Assembly: GCA_029237695.1 (NCBI GenBank)
Contig: CM055274.1
Coordinates: 17,225,505-17,289,504, forward strand
DNA length: 64,000 bases
Direction: 5' to 3'
Origin: Conchocele bisecta
Taxonomy: Eukaryota > Mollusca > Bivalvia > Lucinida > Thyasiridae
Shown here: positions 52,450 through 62,568 of the stretch, piece after piece
Layout of the letters: the number at the start of each line of letters is the position of its first letter
Position numbering within the stretch: position 1 is the stretch's first letter
Position numbers and translations under genes: made by a program
The notes under the pieces: generated by a model
What the model was told of the DNA's origin: nothing
What the model saw: the letters and a program-made list of their open reading frames with translations, nothing else
Databases searched by the model: none

Positions 52450-53384
52450 GTGGATTTGTCACAGCATGAAAGCAGACCATCAGAGCAATAGCACAGGTGG
52501 AAGACTCGGACCGATGACACAAAAAAAATGCCTATTAAAAAAAATCCCATTACCCCACCCACTTGGTCTCGTACAGTACCATATGCTAATATAAAGGTGA
52601 GCATAAATAGCGCTATTATAGAAAGAGCCCTCTCTTTTCCGGCTCGCACAAACACAATAAACATCGATTAAATGTATGAAATATGTCTCTGGCAATCGAT
52701 AAAGGTATTAGGTGTGTGAATATACTCACTTCAAATCGCTGTTTCAAGTATTTATTGAGTTATTCGCGTTTTGATTACCCCATCCAAAGCGAAAGTTGCG
52801 TGTACGAAAGAATCTCACACAGAATCGGAGGCCGTCCGGCTGGATTATCGGTCATATTTGGCCGATAGCTGATCGCCAGCTCAAACTAAAGTCGTGCACC
52901 ATGATCATATACATTAGAGACTACAATCATACAAAGCATATGGTACTGTACGAGACCAAGTGGGTGGGGTAATGGGATTTTTTTTAATAGGCATTTTTTT
53001 TGGTGTCATAGGTCCGAGTCTTCCACCTGTGAGCAATAGGTGTGTGAAATATCAAGCTGTTCCATGCAAGGAAAGCGACATTGTAAGACACTTACCCAAG
53101 TATGTGACTTTATAAGACATTTACCCGAGCATGATGGTTTCAAATGCACCAAGTATGTGACCTTGACCCTGGGATTAGCAGTGGCGGGACGATCGTAGAT
53201 TTATTGCAGGGTGGTAGAGGACCATTAGAGCAATGTGTCTGTGCAATATCAAGCAGATCCGTGTAAGGAAACAGAAATTATAAGACATTTACCCGAGCAT
53301 TACGGTTTCAGGATGGAAGGGCGAATGTGACGTACGGACGCTATATGCCCACCTCATCATTCGGTGGCGGGGGCATAAAGAGAC
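52450..53384 (+). repeat. Family X repeat (X1) split by a hAT-like element
   Basis: GTGGATTTGTCACAGCATGA, CCATCAGAGCAATAG before the insertion and GTGTGTGAAATATCAAGCTG after it are consecutive in X2 and X3. It continues AAGTATGTGACCTTGACCCT, GGATTAGCAGTGGCGGGACG, TTATAAGACATTTACCCGAG (twice) and ends GGTGGCGGGGGCATAAA. Confidence 0.75.
52492..53031. mobile_element. hAT-like non-autonomous element, 540 bp, 8-bp TSD
   Basis: AGCAATAG occurs directly outside both ends (52484-52491 and 53032-53039). Terminal inverted repeats of about 95 bp begin CACAGGTGGAAGACTCGGAC and include ATGCCTATTAAAAAAAATCC and CCACTTGGTCTCGTACAGTA; the two ends differ at about two or three positions. The interior (52588-52937) has no transposase domain. 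An 8-bp duplication is characteristic of hAT elements. High end identity and intact TSD mean a recent insertion. Confidence 0.85.
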
Positions 53385-53429
53385 TGCCACTGCAAGCTGG
53401 GATTGAATGAAAACGTTTGTGGACAATAT

Positions 53430-53624
53430 CAGGGTGTGGGATCACGTGGTCTATTGTTTACACTGCAGTAATGACGGACTCGTAGTGTTAACGGCTGGAA
53501 CATGGTCATCATTAAAAGGACGAAACGAAAGTCGTATTTATGAAAAATAATATGTACCCAAGACATCATGGGTGCCGCCATTACTGCAGTGCAAACAAAT
53601 TAGACCATGTGATCCCATACCCTG
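53430..53624. mobile_element. Inverted-repeat element, 195 bp
   Basis: Ends CAGGGTGTGGGATCACGTGG and CCATGTGATCCCATACCCTG. Arms continue TTTACACTGCAGTAATGACG facing CCGCCATTACTGCAGTGCAA. AATAT lies outside each end, possibly the duplicated target. CAGGG ends recall hAT-type MITEs, but an 8-bp duplication is not visible. Confidence 0.72.
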
Positions 53625-53689
53625 AATATATACTAAACAAATAAAGAAACACCACACTTTTCAAATTCCTAACATTTGACTTTTGTGCA

Positions 53690-53888
53690 TTAAAGGTACA
53701 TGCCCACTCAACAGGGCATTTATAGGAATTAAATAAGTGTATAATTGTGTCATTATTCCACCAGTTCTAAAGATTACGAGTGGCAGATATAATAATTTAG
53801 TGATATTTATTTTACTGATAGGGACGCGCGTTAGTATCAGGCTATTTTCATATGCAAATAAGCAGGTATTTTTTAATTATTTATACTA
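53690..53888 (-). repeat. Family Y repeat (Y2), inverted
   Basis: ATTAAAGGTACATGCCCACT, TTTATAGGAATTAAATAAGT, ATTATTCCACCAGTTCTAAA and TATCAGGCTATTTTCATATG are the reverse complement of Y1 with moderate divergence. Confidence 0.7.
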
Positions 53889-53984
53889 ATGAAATGTGTC
53901 ACCTGAAAATTTTTTTTTTTCAACAGATTAAGTATGATAATTGCAAATCAGAAAATAAGTACAGAGTATAAATAGTAATGTCCG

Positions 53985-54232
53985 TTAACATTTTCAAGTA
54001 TGTGACCTTGACCCTGGGCTTGGCGGGGGCAGGACGAACGTGGATTTGGCACAGGGCGGTACAGGACCATTAGAGCAATGTGTATATGAAATATGAAGCA
54101 GATCGGTCGAAGGATGAAGAAATTATGAGACATTTACCCGAGCGTTAAAGTTTTGTGACGGACGGGACGGACGGGACGGACGTACAAGGGTAACACTAAA
54201 TGCCCCCTCCCTTATCGTGGTGGGGCATAAAA
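53985..54232 (+). repeat. Family X repeat (X2)
   Basis: AAGTATGTGACCTTGACCCT, GGACGAACGTGGATTTGGCA, CCATTAGAGCAATGTGTATA, GAGACATTTACCCGAGCG, then GACGGACGGGACGGACG and TATCGTGGTGGGGCATAAA. One unit; the uninterrupted form used to recognise the hAT-like insertion in X1. Confidence 0.72.
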
Positions 54233-54464
54233 ATGTAGAAAAAATGGCTAAGTTAAAAAGGTGATATTTTTGTTAAAAAATATTTTTTCTGCATAAAAAC
54301 ACCAAGGTGCACATCTTCAATATGTGTAGAAGACGTGCGTATAGTTTTAGATCAAACGGTTTCAGATGAGTTGTGTACACAAACTACGCAGTTTTTCTGT
54401 CCGCCGCCCGCCTGCCTGCCCCGCGGTAAAACATAATACGTACCGTTTTACGGTCGTATAAAAA

Positions 54465-54838
54465 TTAAAGTTGACCCATATTTGATCCCCATGGCCCACC
54501 CATTTTTGATCCCCATGGCCCACCCATTTTTGATCCAGGGGTCATAATGTTAATAAATCTGAATGAGCATCGACTATCGATCATTTCTGCTAATTTTCGT
54601 CGAAATTGGTCTGGCGGTTCGTGAGAAGAAGACTTTTTAAGAATATATCTACTTTTCTATGGCGGCCATCTTGGATTATGGGACGACCTTCATTTTAACA
54701 AATCTGAAATAGATCATCTCCGTGAAGTTTGACCAACATTAGCCTAACGGTTCAGGAGAAGAAGACGTTTGATCTTGTGGACGGACAGACGTAAAGCAGT
54801 AATGATAGCTCACTTGAGCGTTTGGCTCAGGTGAGCAA
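54465..54838 (+). mobile_element. Family I element, short diverged copy (I-3)
   Basis: TTTGATCCCCATGGCCCACC (doubled), CATCGACTATCGATCATTTC, TTTTCGTCGAAATTGGTCTG, ATGGCGGCCATCTTGGATTA, and a terminal hairpin AGCTCACTTGAGC facing GCTCAGGTGAGC. One unit only; the starting palindrome is missing. Confidence 0.75.
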
Positions 54839-55009
54839 AGAAGTAAAATAAAACGGCTCTTTTACTTCTTTAGCTCACATACCGTTACAACATTGTAATG
54901 AAATTAATACCTTCTTTTCATTGACCGAGAATGAAAGAAAAGCTCTAAAATTTAATTTTCTTAGCTCTACCTATTTTATTACATCTCTCAATTTTCAGTC
55001 TTACAAACA

Positions 55010-55034
55010 CCCCCCCCCCACCCCACCCCACACA
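55010..55034. repeat. C-rich low-complexity tract
   Basis: Run of C broken by single A (CCCCCCCCCACCCCACCCCA). Confidence 0.8.
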
Positions 55035-55184
55035 CCAATTTCAAAGCAACACTCTTAAATTATTGCAAAAGAACACCAATGAATGCCGCCATCAAAGACT
55101 GTGTGACATTTGTCTATAGTAGATCCTGGCCTGGTTGAACTAGATTTGTCAGTAAAGCGAGTCTTACAGAATACCCCCCGTGTG

Positions 55185-55560
55185 GGCCCATGTGTCCCTA
55201 AATATGTAAGGAAATAGAAGTTAGAACATATTTCTCTGATGTTAAGTTTTGTAAAGAGACTAAGTATTTGACCTTGATCTTGGGATCAGCGGGGGTTGGA
55301 CTGTCGTGGATTTGACACAGCATGGTAGTAGAGCCTTACAGGAATGCATGTGTGAAATATTAAGCATTTAGATGAAGAGGTTATAACATATTTCTCTGGT
55401 GTTAGGTTTTGTAAAGAGACCAAGTATTTGACCTTGACCTTGGGATCAGTGGGGGTTGGGCGGTCGTGGATTTGGCACAGAACGGTAGTAGAGCATTACA
55501 GGAATGCATATGTGTAATATTAAGCATTTAACTCGTTGGTGGGCGGGGTTATAAATATCA
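55185..55560 (+). repeat. Family X repeat, two tandem units (X3)
   Basis: TTTTGTAAAGAGACTAAGTA, TTTGACCTTGATCTTGGGAT, GTCGTGGATTTGACACAGCA, AGGAATGCATGTGTGAAATA repeats about 165 bp later with small changes. It ends TCGTTGGTGGGCGGGGTTAT. Confidence 0.72.
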
Positions 55561-55951
55561 GTGAAGTTAGTTTTTGAATCGTGATTGACCATGTATCAAT
55601 CAGTGAGCATCTGGTGAATGCACAGCTAATTACCTGATACACTGAACAACAGGGCCAGCAGATACATGTACACATTTTGTTATCAGATGAAAAGGGCACC
55701 GCCATGTGTGACAATAACAAAACAATAAACACACAGTAAACCTCTATATGGCACAGAGACCTATAAGGTACTTGCACATCTAATGGGCATTGTACAAGAC
55801 ACACATACAAACTTGGATGATAAAATTACCATATAACAGCTGTTCACCCCCAGTCGGTCATGTTGGCTTCTTTTCCATAACATGACAAAACTACTATGCT
55901 CATCATACATGCCAACTAACATCTTGACATCATCTACATCTGATCATGAGG
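55561..55951. other. No recognisable feature
   Basis: A 96-codon minus-strand open frame overlaps the end of X3 (55520-55810) and has no recognised domain. Confidence 0.5.
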
Positions 55952-56115
55952 TTAACCCATTCTGTATATGCTAACATACACTTGCCGACACAGAAGTAAA
56001 AAGTAAATATTCTGTATTTCTGTAAAAAAGTATATGTTGTCACCACTCATTAGAACCGTCTCATAGAGACGGTTCAAATGAGTGGTCACAACATATAATT
56101 TTATGGAGATCATGA
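55952..56115. mobile_element. Family E element (E9)
   Basis: TTAACCCATTCTGTATATGC, stem GTATATGTTGTCACCACTCA, TTAGAACCGTCTCATAGAGA, CGGTTCAAATGAGTGG. The right end runs into GATCATGAGG, a copy of the sequence before its left end. Confidence 0.8.
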
Positions 56116-56117
56116 GG

Positions 56118-56300
56118 TTAACCCATTTTGTGCTGAGGAAACACCGTTTTGCTTATAAATTATTTTGCTTATTTCTGTATACATGTACATGTATAAGTAT
56201 ATGTTGTCACCAATAATTTGAACCGTCTCGTCGAGATGGTTCAAATAAATGGTAACAACATATACTTTCATGGTGAAATGCACAAAATAGAAAAAAATGT
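56118..56300. mobile_element. Family E element (E10), adjacent copy
   Basis: TTAACCCATTTTGTGCTGAG, core GTCACCAATAATTTGAACCG, TCTCGTCGAGATGGTTCAAA. Preceded by the same GATCATGAGG as E9, so flank and element were duplicated or the flank is a shared target. Confidence 0.75.
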
Positions 56301-56915
56301 TTGGATGGTTTTCTACCTAAACCAATCAATAGCCCATAATGAAATTGGTCGAGTGCATTTTCAATTTTTCACATGCAACAACTTTCCCTGAAGAGATTAA
56401 ACAAAATTCAGATATATTTTTAATAGATAAAAGCAAAAGCAGGTCAAGCATGTATATGCAGAATATTAATTTCTACATACCGATATGCTCCGACTTTTTG
56501 CCAACTTCAAATATCACATTCAGAAAATATCACAACTATTCATAACCAGTTCGAGAAGCTTTCGTACAAGATAGGTAGCGTATGATCTCATGTACACGAC
56601 CATATGGTAAATCGTTTATTTTCCTAGCCTCTGTTTGTTGTCTCTATGCTGGTAGATTTACACAGACAAGTGCCTCGTAACACGCCGAACGTAAAAACTG
56701 ACAAAATAAGTCAATCTGCAGATGCTTTAATAGAGCAAAGCGTGGCAGGAAAGTGTTCCAACGAGGCCTGAATCTTTGTGTATCGTGTAGTATACATCTT
56801 GGGGAATTGTATCTACTTTACAATCGGTGGGAAAACCAACATCCAAGTGATGGAGATTAACTATGATTGCAAATCATAATCGCAATTGCTTATAGGCCTA
56901 ATGAAATAGGATGCA
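56301..56915. other. No recognisable feature
   Basis: About 615 bp with no family member and no coding motif. Confidence 0.5.
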
Positions 56916-57146
56916 ATAACCCTTAGACCGCTATCTTATTGTTGCTGTCTGCTGTTTATTTTCTATTTTCCATTTTTATCATCAAAACATGCTTTGACAG
57001 CACTTTAGAATAATTTACAACATGCTTCGACAGCACTTCTGAAATGATTCTGAAGTGCTGTCAAACCATGTTTTTATTGAGAAATAAGGCAATATATAAA
57101 AGCAACAGCAGACGACAATTGTGGTGTGTAGCGGTCCAAGGGTTAA
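56916..57146. mobile_element. Family B element (B21), duplicated-arm subtype
   Basis: ATAACCCTTAGACCGCTATC to GTGTAGCGGTCCAAGGGTTAA. Doubled left arm as in B4 and B10; the innermost AATCATTTCC on one side is deleted. Confidence 0.82.
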
Positions 57147-57309
57147 GAATGTTTTAGAAACAAAAGTGTAATTCTGTTGCTGAATTTTGGCAAACATTTT
57201 AGATGAAGTAAAACATATTCAATCCGGTTATTTTCATATTTATCGATAGCAAACAGATATCAAAAGCCATACATGTGGCCCCACTGCAAAAATAGGCAAT
57301 ACCACATAG

Positions 57310-57372
57310 AAAACAATGTGACTGGTGTAGTCACAGATCAGCCTGTGCATCCACAGAGTCTGATCAGGGCTC
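57310..57372. mobile_element. Family D core fragment
   Basis: GTGACTGGTGTAGTCACAGA, TCAGCCTGTGCATCCACAGA, GTCTGATCAGGG. Ends lost. Confidence 0.5.
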
Positions 57373-57412
57373 AAGCTTGATATGATACATGATCTTCAGA
57401 ATACTGGTCCCT

Positions 57413-57641
57413 TTAACCCTTTCCCTGTTTTGCGTTATTTCGACTCTTCCAAATCCAAAACATCTGAATAAAAGAATCAAATGCTGGGTCAAATGATGGT
57501 TAAATTATCTGATAGAGTAGAAAACATTGTGGGAAAAGGAGAAATTGCTTGTTACAAGCAATTTCTCCTTTTCCCACAATGTTTTCAAATGACATCTTCT
57601 GCAGAGGCGTGAAAAGTCGTCTCTATCAGGGAAAGGGTTAA
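57413..57641. mobile_element. Family M hairpin element (M2)
   Basis: TTAACCCTTTCCCTG to CAGGGAAAGGGTTAA, with the perfect 32-bp central stem and 229-bp length of M1. Here the terminal inverted repeat is perfect. Confidence 0.9.
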
Positions 57642-58313
57642 AGTGCAATATTAGAACATGGTCCAATTCTTAATACTTCTATCAGCAAATACTTGTTTTC
57701 CAATAATGGTTTCTGCAATGTAATATTTTCCATCGAGTATGATAATATTCAAACCCACACGTTTGCTTCAGAGTTTCAATCAAAGCATTGATGCAGCAGA
57801 ATAGTTAAAAAACATAATTCACGTATTAGACTGTGTGTACGTGCTTTCGGATAAATACAGATACAAAATCTAAAGAAAACATGAAAAATATCGGAAAACT
57901 TATTCATCCTGAAGTATGTGAAATTATTTGACTGCAGCGATTGAGTCATATAAGGGAAAGTTAAATAAATCCAAAACATCTCAAGAAACGATTGATATTC
58001 TATCTCAGGAGGGTGATCCAATGTTAGGGGAAATTATTCAAGCAGTAAGAAGCTTATTTGATCAATCAAACACAACCGTATGGCAATCATTGACTGGAAG
58101 ACAATAAGCAGCTTAAATGATCAGTTACTTCACCATTGGAATTATATCATAAATAGCATGAACCAGCTACTACAAGAAAGGTATTTCACGAGGAGTTCGG
58201 CTAGCATAATACTCTGATCAGAGCCGATGCTAAACATTAAGACCTTGAAATAAGCCATGCTGCCGGATTAAAATTTGACTGTGAATGTGCACAAAATTAA
58301 GAAAATGATCAGC
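57642..58313. other. No recognisable feature
   Basis: An 81-codon minus-strand open frame (57776-58021) has no recognised domain. Confidence 0.5.
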
Positions 58314-58384
58314 ACAGTGAAACCTCTCTAATCCGGACACCCTGCGAGGTCCCCAGGGTGTCCGGCTTAGAGAGGTTTCACTGT
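58314..58384. mobile_element. Family F hairpin (F6)
   Basis: CAGTGAAACCTCTCTAATCC, GGACACCCTG faces CAGGGTGTCCGGCTTAGAGA, GGTTTCACTG. The best preserved F copy, arms about 30 bp. Confidence 0.88.
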
Positions 58385-59100
58385 AAATCAGGCATTTGAT
58401 CATTCTGAGCCATAGCTGTGTGATATGCGATCACGAACAGACATTATCACCTGAGATAAATTACCAAGAAACTCATCAAAACTCAGATCACAGGTATTTT
58501 ATTGGTGTCCGGTTTAGAGAGGTTCTACTGTATATACCAATGTCATATGGTACCTTATTTCAGTTGGAAATTTACATAAAGAATATAACTTTCCAGATTT
58601 TTCTCCAAAGCTTTCAGATGCTCCAATTTAAACTTTATTTATTTTACAACAATTACATATTCTTTTGGTTGCAGAGATGGAGCTGTACGAGTGATTATTA
58701 ATGTGGGAGGAAACTAGAGAACCCAGAGGAAATCTACTTGCCTGATCTGGTGACCACCATACCATCTCACATACTGCCCTGGTCCAGGATCATACCCAGG
58801 CCATATTGGTGAGAAGAATCACGCTTTAACAACTGCATTAACTGGACAGCCTTATCAATTCCCATTTGATACATACACCATCCCTGGACCGACATTCAGA
58901 CATACATAAAGTATCATCTTAAATTCTGGGACACATATTTGTCTATCCATTTTAACTATTCAATGAGAACTAATCACGTTCCTGGGACTGTCATTGCGAT
59001 TACGAATGATTGAACGAACCCACTCAGATTAGATGACTGGTACTCACTAGCCTGTCATCCACTAGTCTTCCTTATTGTCAGAAATTAATTTCAATAGCTG
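58385..59100. other. Mostly featureless; lone F arm at 58505-58534
   Basis: GTGTCCGGTTTAGAGAGGTT, CTACTGTA without a partner. Nothing else identified. Confidence 0.5.
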
Positions 59101-59337
59101 TGGCCCGTTTCACTAAACTTCATACGAATAAAATGTTTGTGAGTGCAAAATTATGATAGTCTCTAAATTTCATATTAACACTGTTTTCTTGTAAACAATT
59201 ATTGGATTTACATTTATTGAGCATATGCAGCCTATGCTCAACAAATGAAAATCCATCAATTGAAATTTCCAGACGATCCTAAATTTGCACTTACAAGCGT
59301 TTTAGTCGTCCAAAGTTTAGTGAAACGGGCCCCTGTT
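59101..59337. mobile_element. Family G element (G2)
   Basis: GGCCCGTTTCACTAAACTTC to AAAGTTTAGTGAAACGGGCC. Inside, GCATATGCAGCCTATGCTCA and GAAATTTCCAGACGATCCTA, as in G1 but inverted. Confidence 0.82.
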
Positions 59338-59710
59338 TTTTTATCCGAACATCCATATCTCTTTGACTGTATGCAGCTGTAAACATGTCAACTTGGTGAT
59401 CTGTATCAGAAGGAATACAAACAGTATTACAGATGAACATTATGTAAACACACTCCGAATTATCTAACAGCATAGAACAACAATCCACCATTCATCCCTG
59501 CCACCAAGAATATACAAGCAAAATCTGATCAAAACATTTCATATATGACGCTGTGCAGTCTGACCTGTATCTATGTAGATCAGTTTTGTCAGATCATTGT
59601 GCCATTATTGTTGGCCGGAGACGTGTGTAGATCCCTATCATCCACACAATTCTAGAATAGTCGGTACTACAAAGTCCACAACACATCCTGTATACATAAC
59701 TAATAATCCA
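59338..59710. other. No recognisable feature
   Basis: No family member and no coding motif. Confidence 0.5.
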
Positions 59711-59953
59711 TGAGCTCTTTGCATGGTAGCGGTGAAAATAACATCCAACAAATTACAAGTGTGTTCATTATTTCTCTTTGTAAATATGTCTTGGAATTTC
59801 ATTAGAATTGCGTCCTCCGGACTTAATTCTAATGAAATTCCAAGACATATTCATGATATATAAGGAGAAATAAAAGAAAATATAATGTTTTGTTGTCTGC
59901 TAATTTTTTAACTATTTATATATAGCCCACAAAATTCCCAGCATGCAAATAGC
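59711..59953. mobile_element. Family A element (A4)
   Basis: GAGCTCTTTGCATGGTAGCG to TTCCCAGCATGCAAATAGC; TTAA mutated on both sides. Core ATGTCTTGGAATTTCATTAG, AATTGCGTCCTCCGG and TTAATTCTAATGAAATTCCA. Confidence 0.75.
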
Positions 59954-60207
59954 AAGTTTTACTGACACACAATTTTAAAACTATGGCCAATGTGCTATAC
60001 AGTCAGAATCATTTCATAGGCATAGAAGTGTCATGTTATATATCATGGCCGATTTTGCAGTTTCCGCATGAGAATATATGTGGCCCACCATAACACCATC
60101 TTACATGAACATACATACAGTCGTGGGACACATCGCAACACAAAGTGTTCATCATGTTATTGACCAGTGTAGCTTCTGAAGGTCTATCTGATACAAGCAT
60201 CCTGATA

Positions 60208-60527
60208 TGTGGCTGTGACCGGAGAAATGGGGCTTATGGTATCTGTGATCAGTGTAGATCCTGATAAAATAGTACACTCCTGTAGCCTGAAAACGATCTA
60301 TATTGCTTGTTAGAAGCAAGACGGATGATTCATTGATGAAATGGCGAACAGTGCAGATCCTGATCAGCCTGTGCAGATGCACAGGCTGATCTGGATCTAC
60401 ACTGGTTTGCAAAACATCTGCACAGGCTGATCTGGATCTACACTGGTTACAAAACATCTGCACAGGCTGATCTGGATCTACACTGGTTGCAAAACCCACA
60501 AGCCCCATTTCTCCAATCACAGCCACT
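60208..60527. mobile_element. Family D element (D8) with expanded core
   Basis: TGTGGCTGTGACCGGAGAAA to TTTCTCCAATCACAGCCACT. The right arm of the core is repeated three times (CATCTGCACAGGCTGATCTG, GATCTACACTGGTTACAAAA; 60373-60490, unit about 45 bp). Confidence 0.82.
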
Positions 60528-61134
60528 TATAGGTCTGAAAGTCATGTTAGAGCCATCAAGAATATTGACCAATTCAATGATGGGCAGAAGTAGATGAAAT
60601 GACATACACATATTGCGTATATTTTTTTCTCTCCTTTTTCTTGGAAAGCCTAAAATTAAATTCCAGACGCCAGACAGAGAGCCGGGAGCAATATTTTCCG
60701 GAAACAAAATGCCATTTCCCATCTACAAGTAAATTGAATGACTAAAATGCAGAATTAGTGCTAATGCTTTTGTTTTAATGCCGTAAAACGATGGAAGATT
60801 CCCAATAGCGCCGCTCTGCTCTTCAAAAACCTGATTAACCATCACCATGATTGGACTTTCCAATCACAATGTTGCCGACTGGGACACTATATCGGGGAAA
60901 ATTAAATAAAAGCTTTTAAAAAGTACATTTCTGAAGACGCAAATTAAGTTGTGGACATGTGAAACTTCTGCAGACACATCAGCTGATCAAATTGGGGGTA
61001 ATAACATCATTTAACTTGAACATCAAAATGAAATATTCATTCGTGGAGTAGGTTTCCTAGAAAATGTTATTTAAGAGCGCAGGTGAATTGGGTCCTATGA
61101 TTATAAAACATAAGTAGGTACGTACTCGATTCTC
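60528..61134. other. No recognisable feature
   Basis: About 600 bp with no family member and no coding motif. Confidence 0.5.
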
Positions 61135-61362
61135 TTAAACCTTTCACCCCGAAGTAACTGGAATGGAATATAATACGTTAATTTTGCAACTAATCCAACT
61201 GTCATAAAATGATTGTCAGACTAGTCCATTTATGAAAAGGGGGTGTTTTTGTTATCAAAAATATGAAAATTACTTGTAAACAGTGCAGATCCTGTCACAA
61301 GCCGGCTCATCTGGAACTACACAGTTTGCCAATACCGCTATACAGGCCTGTGGTTTTGACAT
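61135..61362. mobile_element. Family C element, inverted (C12), core deleted
   Basis: TTAAACCTTTCACCCCGAAG, GTAACTGGAATGGAATATAA, AGACTAGTCCATTTATGAAA, then GTGCAGATCCTGTCACAAGC, CGGCTCATCTGGAACTACAC. The GAGACGGCTCG side of the core is lost, and no closing TTAA is visible. Confidence 0.75.
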
Positions 61363-61660
61363 GCAGTTTGGTGGGCTGAGAATCACATAGCGAAAATGGG
61401 ATATAGGGATGCACAAACGGGAGGAAGGGGCCATTGGAAGGAGCCTGACACAAAATCATTTGAATTATTCCGTGTGGCCCCTTATTCTTTTCATAACAAT
61501 GGGCCATTCTAGAACAAAGGAAATGGCCCCTTCCTCCATATTGTTGGCATGTCCGTCCATCCATCTGTCAGTCTGTCCATCACATTTTCTAATTTGCTAT
61601 AACCTGGCAGAGACATGTTTCTGTCAACTTGCTAGACATCATATTAAATCAACATTCTAT
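61363..61660. other. Unassigned inverted segment
   Basis: GGAAGGGGCCATTGGAAGGA and AATGGCCCCTTCCTCCATAT are partly complementary about 100 bp apart, followed by TCCGTCCATCCATCTGTCAG, recalling simple sequence in family Z. No gene. Confidence 0.4.
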
Positions 61661-61661
61661 T

Positions 61662-61761
61662 AATTGCATAAGCACACCATCATACATTGAAGCTCTACTA
61701 ATTACCTGTAGCTACAGGTAATTAGTAGAGCTTCAATGTATGATGGTGTGCTTATGCAATT
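61662..61761. repeat. Family W perfect palindrome, 100 bp, no loop
   Basis: AATTGCATAAGCACACCATC, ATACATTGAAGCTCTACTAA, TTACCTGTAG is followed at once by its exact complement. Centre between 61711 and 61712. No spacer and no mismatch over 50 bp per arm. Confidence 0.93.
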
Positions 61762-62239
61762 TACATATTTATTACACTAGTGTATTGTGTGATTTTTAAC
61801 ACACTGTATTATTACATTGCAAAACCACATTTTATAAAATAAAACTCAATAACCCCTAGTTGTAGCAACTCATATATACAAATGTACACATACTATTCAG
61901 ACAAGCAAAAAATGTCACACTCTATTACAAGGCAAAAAAACTACTGTAAATTTCACGCTCGTCAAATATTAAAACATGGGGTATGAATAAAACTCGAACA
62001 AAAGCCTGGATAATAATAGTCTGCAATATTGATACGGAACTTTGTGTGTTAAACACCATAATTTTCACCATTAACCGTTATAAGTTATAGCACGACATTA
62101 CCTTTACAGACTAGTTAACAACCTATAACTAGTGAGACGCCAGTTAGGCTAATATCAATTTTAAAACATATTTCTTCACGCAGATCATATTTTCTTGACA
62201 GACAAATTAACTGTATGATCACAACAGAAAAGGTACTCA
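61762..62239. other. No recognisable feature
   Basis: No family member and no coding motif. Confidence 0.5.
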
Positions 62240-62482
62240 ACGCTTAAACCGCTACTCACAACAATTGTCATCTGCTGTTGCTTTTATATCTTGTCATATT
62301 TCTCAATACAAACATGGTTTGACAGTACTTCAGAATCATTTCCAATGGAAATGATTCTGAAGTGCTGTCAAAGCATGGCATGTTGTAAATTATTCTACAG
62401 TGCTGTCAAAGCATGTTTTGATGATAAAAATGGAAAATAGAAAATTAACAGCAGACGACAAAAAATTAAGATTGCGGTTTAA
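62240..62482. mobile_element. Family B element (B22), duplicated-arm subtype, ends eroded
   Basis: CGCTTAAACCGCTACTCACA to AAGATTGCGGTTTAA. Stem GACAGTACTTCAGAATCATT, TCCAATGGAAATGATTCTGA; doubled right arm (AAAGCATGGCATGTTGTAAA, then AGTGCTGTCAAAGCATG). Confidence 0.75.
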
Positions 62483-62568
62483 TTTCTATAAATAGATATA
62501 GAATGGTAAATGGACATAAGTACCATTTACCCAGTCACAGATCAGGAGCAAAGATGTCCACAAATGCC

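Noticed and set aside
60152..60722. Minus-strand open frames of 91-124 codons with repeated CRSRSACAD
   Set aside because: They translate the triplicated arm of D8.
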